Source of the DNA: Candidatus Apopatosoma intestinale
GTDB taxonomy: Bacteria; Bacillota; Clostridia; Oscillospirales; CAG-272
NCBI GenBank assembly: GCA_018064545.1
Contig: JAGHUY010000001.1
Location: forward strand, 1-6,506
DNA: 6,506 nucleotides
Direction of reading: 5' to 3'
Made by a program: the position numbers and the translations under genes. This document shows, piece after piece, positions 4,989 to 6,506 of the stretch. The notes beneath the pieces were generated by a model. It worked only from the letters and a program-made list of their open reading frames with translations. It ran no database searches and was not told the origin of the DNA. The number at the start of each line of letters is the position of its first letter. Position 1 is the first letter of the stretch.

Positions 4989-6404
4989 ATGAGCGAAAAC
5001 GAAGTAAAAAAAGAAGAAAAGTCTGCGGCGGACTCCTTAAAAGAACAACTCTTCTACAAATCGAAAAGTGTGTTTGAAACAGCACCGGACGAGGTTGACG
5101 CCGCCTATGAGTATGCCAAGGGCTATATGGCGTTTCTCGACCACGGCAAGACCGAGCGGGAATGTGTGACCGAGGCCATCCGTCTGCTGACGGAAAAGGG
5201 TTTCCGGCCGTACACGTTCGGGACAGAGATCAAAGCCGGCGATAAATTCTATTATAACAACCACGGCAAGAGTCTGGCTGCGTGGATCGTCGGCAGCGGT
5301 ACCCTCGAAGACGGCGTTTATCTGGCGGCCGCCCATATCGACTCCCCGCGCGTTGACCTGAAACAGCATCCGCTCTATGAACAGGATGGCCTCGGTTTCT
5401 TTAAAACGCACTATTACGGTGGGATCAAAAAATACCAGTGGACGACGATCCCGCTGGCTTTGCACGGCGTTGTGACCAAAGCGGACGGCACGACCGTCAC
5501 GGTGACGATCGGCGAAGACGACGACGATCCGATCTTCTACATCACCGATCTGCTTCCTCATCTGGCAGGTGGTCAGATGGCCAAGACCGGCGGCGCGATC
5601 ATCACGGGCGAACAACTGACGATTCTGATCGGCTCCCGTCCGTATGAAGAGAAGACCGGCGAAGCCATCAAACTGAATCTGATGAAGATTCTGAACGAAA
5701 AATACGGCATGGTGGAAGGCGATTTCATGAGTGCCGAACTCTGCGCCGTTCCGGCCATGAAAGCCCGCGACATCGGCCTTGACCGCAGTCTGATCGGGGC
5801 GTATGGCCACGATGACCGCGTATGCGCCTATCCCGAACTGACTGCCTTGATGGCAACTGAACAACCGAAGCACACCGTTATGGCGATTCTCGCCGATAAA
5901 GAAGAGATCGGCAGTGAGGGCAACAGCGGCATGCAGTGCGCCGTTTACTTTGATCTGATCGCCGATATGGCGGGGACTCTCGGTGCCAATGAAGCGGTCG
6001 TCCGTATGAATAGCAAGTGCCTGTCGGCCGACGTCAATGCGGCGTATGACCCGAACTTCCCGGAAGTCCACGAACGTATGAACGTTTGCTACGTCAATCA
6101 CGGCGTCGTGATCACCAAGTTTACCGGTTCCCGCGGGAAGAGCGGCTCCAACGACGCGTCTGCCGAATTTGTCGGCTATGTCCGCAACCTGCTCGACGGG
6201 GCAAACGTCGTATGGCAGACCAGTGAACTCGGTAAGGTCGACGCGGGCGGCGGCGGTACGGTGGCGAAATATATCGCACAGAAGAACGTGGAGGTTGTCG
6301 ATCTCGGCGTTCCGGTTCTCTCCATGCACGCGCCCTATGAAGTGGTCGCCAAAACCGACGTTTATATGACGCATAAAGCTTTGGTTACTTTCTTTGCTGA
6401 ATAA
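4989..6404 (+). CDS. apeA: M18 family metallo-aminopeptidase
   Basis: Cytoplasmic zinc aminopeptidase of family M18 (aspartyl aminopeptidase/aminopeptidase I), which removes N-terminal residues from peptides. These enzymes usually form dodecameric tetrahedra. 471 residues, the length of ApeA-type members. The metal and catalytic set is complete: AAHIDSPR (H116), GHDDR (D275), ADKEEIGSEG (E305/E306), SADVNAAYDP (D348) and SMHAPYE (H447). The first 20 or so residues are rich in Lys and Glu, and no signal peptide is present. ATG 4989 has AAGGAAGG 8 bases upstream and starts 14 bases after the transglycosylase gene. It ends with tandem stops TAATAA and is followed about 70 bases later by a terminator, so it is the last gene of the operon. 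The symbol apeA is by resemblance; substrate preference cannot be read from sequence. Confidence 0.94.
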   Translation: MSENEVKKEEKSAADSLKEQLFYKSKSVFETAPDEVDAAYEYAKGYMAFLDHGKTERECVTEAIRLLTEKGFRPYTFGTEIKAGDKFYYNNHGKSLAAWIVGSGTLEDGVYLAAAHIDSPRVDLKQHPLYEQDGLGFFKTHYYGGIKKYQWTTIPLALHGVVTKADGTTVTVTIGEDDDDPIFYITDLLPHLAGGQMAKTGGAIITGEQLTILIGSRPYEEKTGEAIKLNLMKILNEKYGMVEGDFMSAELCAVPAMKARDIGLDRSLIGAYGHDDRVCAYPELTALMATEQPKHTVMAILADKEEIGSEGNSGMQCAVYFDLIADMAGTLGANEAVVRMNSKCLSADVNAAYDPNFPEVHERMNVCYVNHGVVITKFTGSRGKSGSNDASAEFVGYVRNLLDGANVVWQTSELGKVDAGGGGTVAKYIAQKNVEVVDLGVPVLSMHAPYEVVAKTDVYMTHKALVTFFAE

Positions 6405-6457
6405 TAAAAAGGGGTTGTAGCAAAACTATTTTTTATGTCATTTTTCTTGTAAAAGAT

Positions 6458-6506
6458 GCACAAAAAAACAAGTTCGGGAGGCGTTTTTGCCTCCCGATTT
6501 TTGTGC
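6458..6506 (+). terminator. Intrinsic terminator of the prfA-apeA operon, with outer A/T arms
   Basis: CGGGAGGC (6475-6482) and GCCTCCCG (6489-6496) form a perfect 8-bp stem with a 6-base loop, followed by ATTTTT. An outer pair of arms, GCACAAAAA (6458-6466) and TTTTTGTGC (6498-6506), is also perfectly complementary, and the window ends at the last paired base. On the minus strand the same stem is followed by AACTTG and then seven Ts, so some termination from the other side is possible, though the T-run starts 6 bases late. Confidence 0.88.

Noticed and set aside
5037..6374. A 445-codon minus-strand open frame opposite the M18 aminopeptidase
   Set aside because: Strikingly long, but it mirrors a gene with a complete set of metal-binding motifs. 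Its translation shows no recognisable domain, and the length is explained by G/C-ending codons on the sense strand.
6405..6457. A possible promoter or small gene in the A/T-rich tail after apeA
   Set aside because: No convincing -35/-10 pair with correct spacing, no Shine-Dalgarno followed by an open frame, and the stretch runs straight into a terminator.

Overview
This window is a compact, fully protein-coding stretch of housekeeping chromosome. It most likely comes from an anaerobic Firmicute of class Clostridia, probably close to Oscillospiraceae/Ruminococcaceae. The basis is Gram-positive style ribosome binding sites (GGAGG and relatives), GTG starts, sigma-A type promoters, a full-length two-domain Sua5 protein, an ApeA-type M18 aminopeptidase, and a dephospho-CoA kinase followed directly by a lytic transglycosylase, a pairing I associate with Clostridia. 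The taxonomic call is inference from protein character, not from a search.

Layout. Positions 9-860, minus strand: the ribosomal protein pair rplM (L13) then rpsI (S9), 18 bases apart, driven by a near-perfect promoter at 923-951 with a short leader containing a hairpin. Positions 861-1158: a divergent intergenic region of about 300 bases, the most structured non-coding part of the window. It holds the rplM promoter, the prfA promoter, a 13-bp element shared by both promoters, a 9-bp inverted repeat that covers the prfA -35 box, and three 10-bp-phased repeats. Positions 1159-6404, plus strand: five tightly packed genes that look like one operon. They are prfA (release factor 1), a Sua5-type threonylcarbamoyl-AMP synthase, coaE (dephospho-CoA kinase), a membrane-anchored protein with two lytic transglycosylase domains, and an M18 metallo-aminopeptidase. 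Neighbours overlap by 11 or 4 bases or are separated by 14-18 bases. Positions 6405-6506: a tail ending in a strong intrinsic terminator.

How the genes fit together. rplM-rpsI and prfA-sua5 all serve translation: ribosome assembly, stop-codon reading, and t6A modification of ANN-decoding tRNAs. coaE makes CoA, the transglycosylase trims peptidoglycan outside the membrane, and the aminopeptidase recycles peptides in the cytoplasm. The operon therefore looks like a growth-linked mixture of core functions and not a dedicated pathway.

I see no mobile element, CRISPR array, tRNA, rRNA, phage or defence gene, and no sign of a wholly new system. The items most worth a second look are the tandem duplication of the catalytic domain in the transglycosylase and the shared repeat architecture of the divergent rplM/prfA promoter region.
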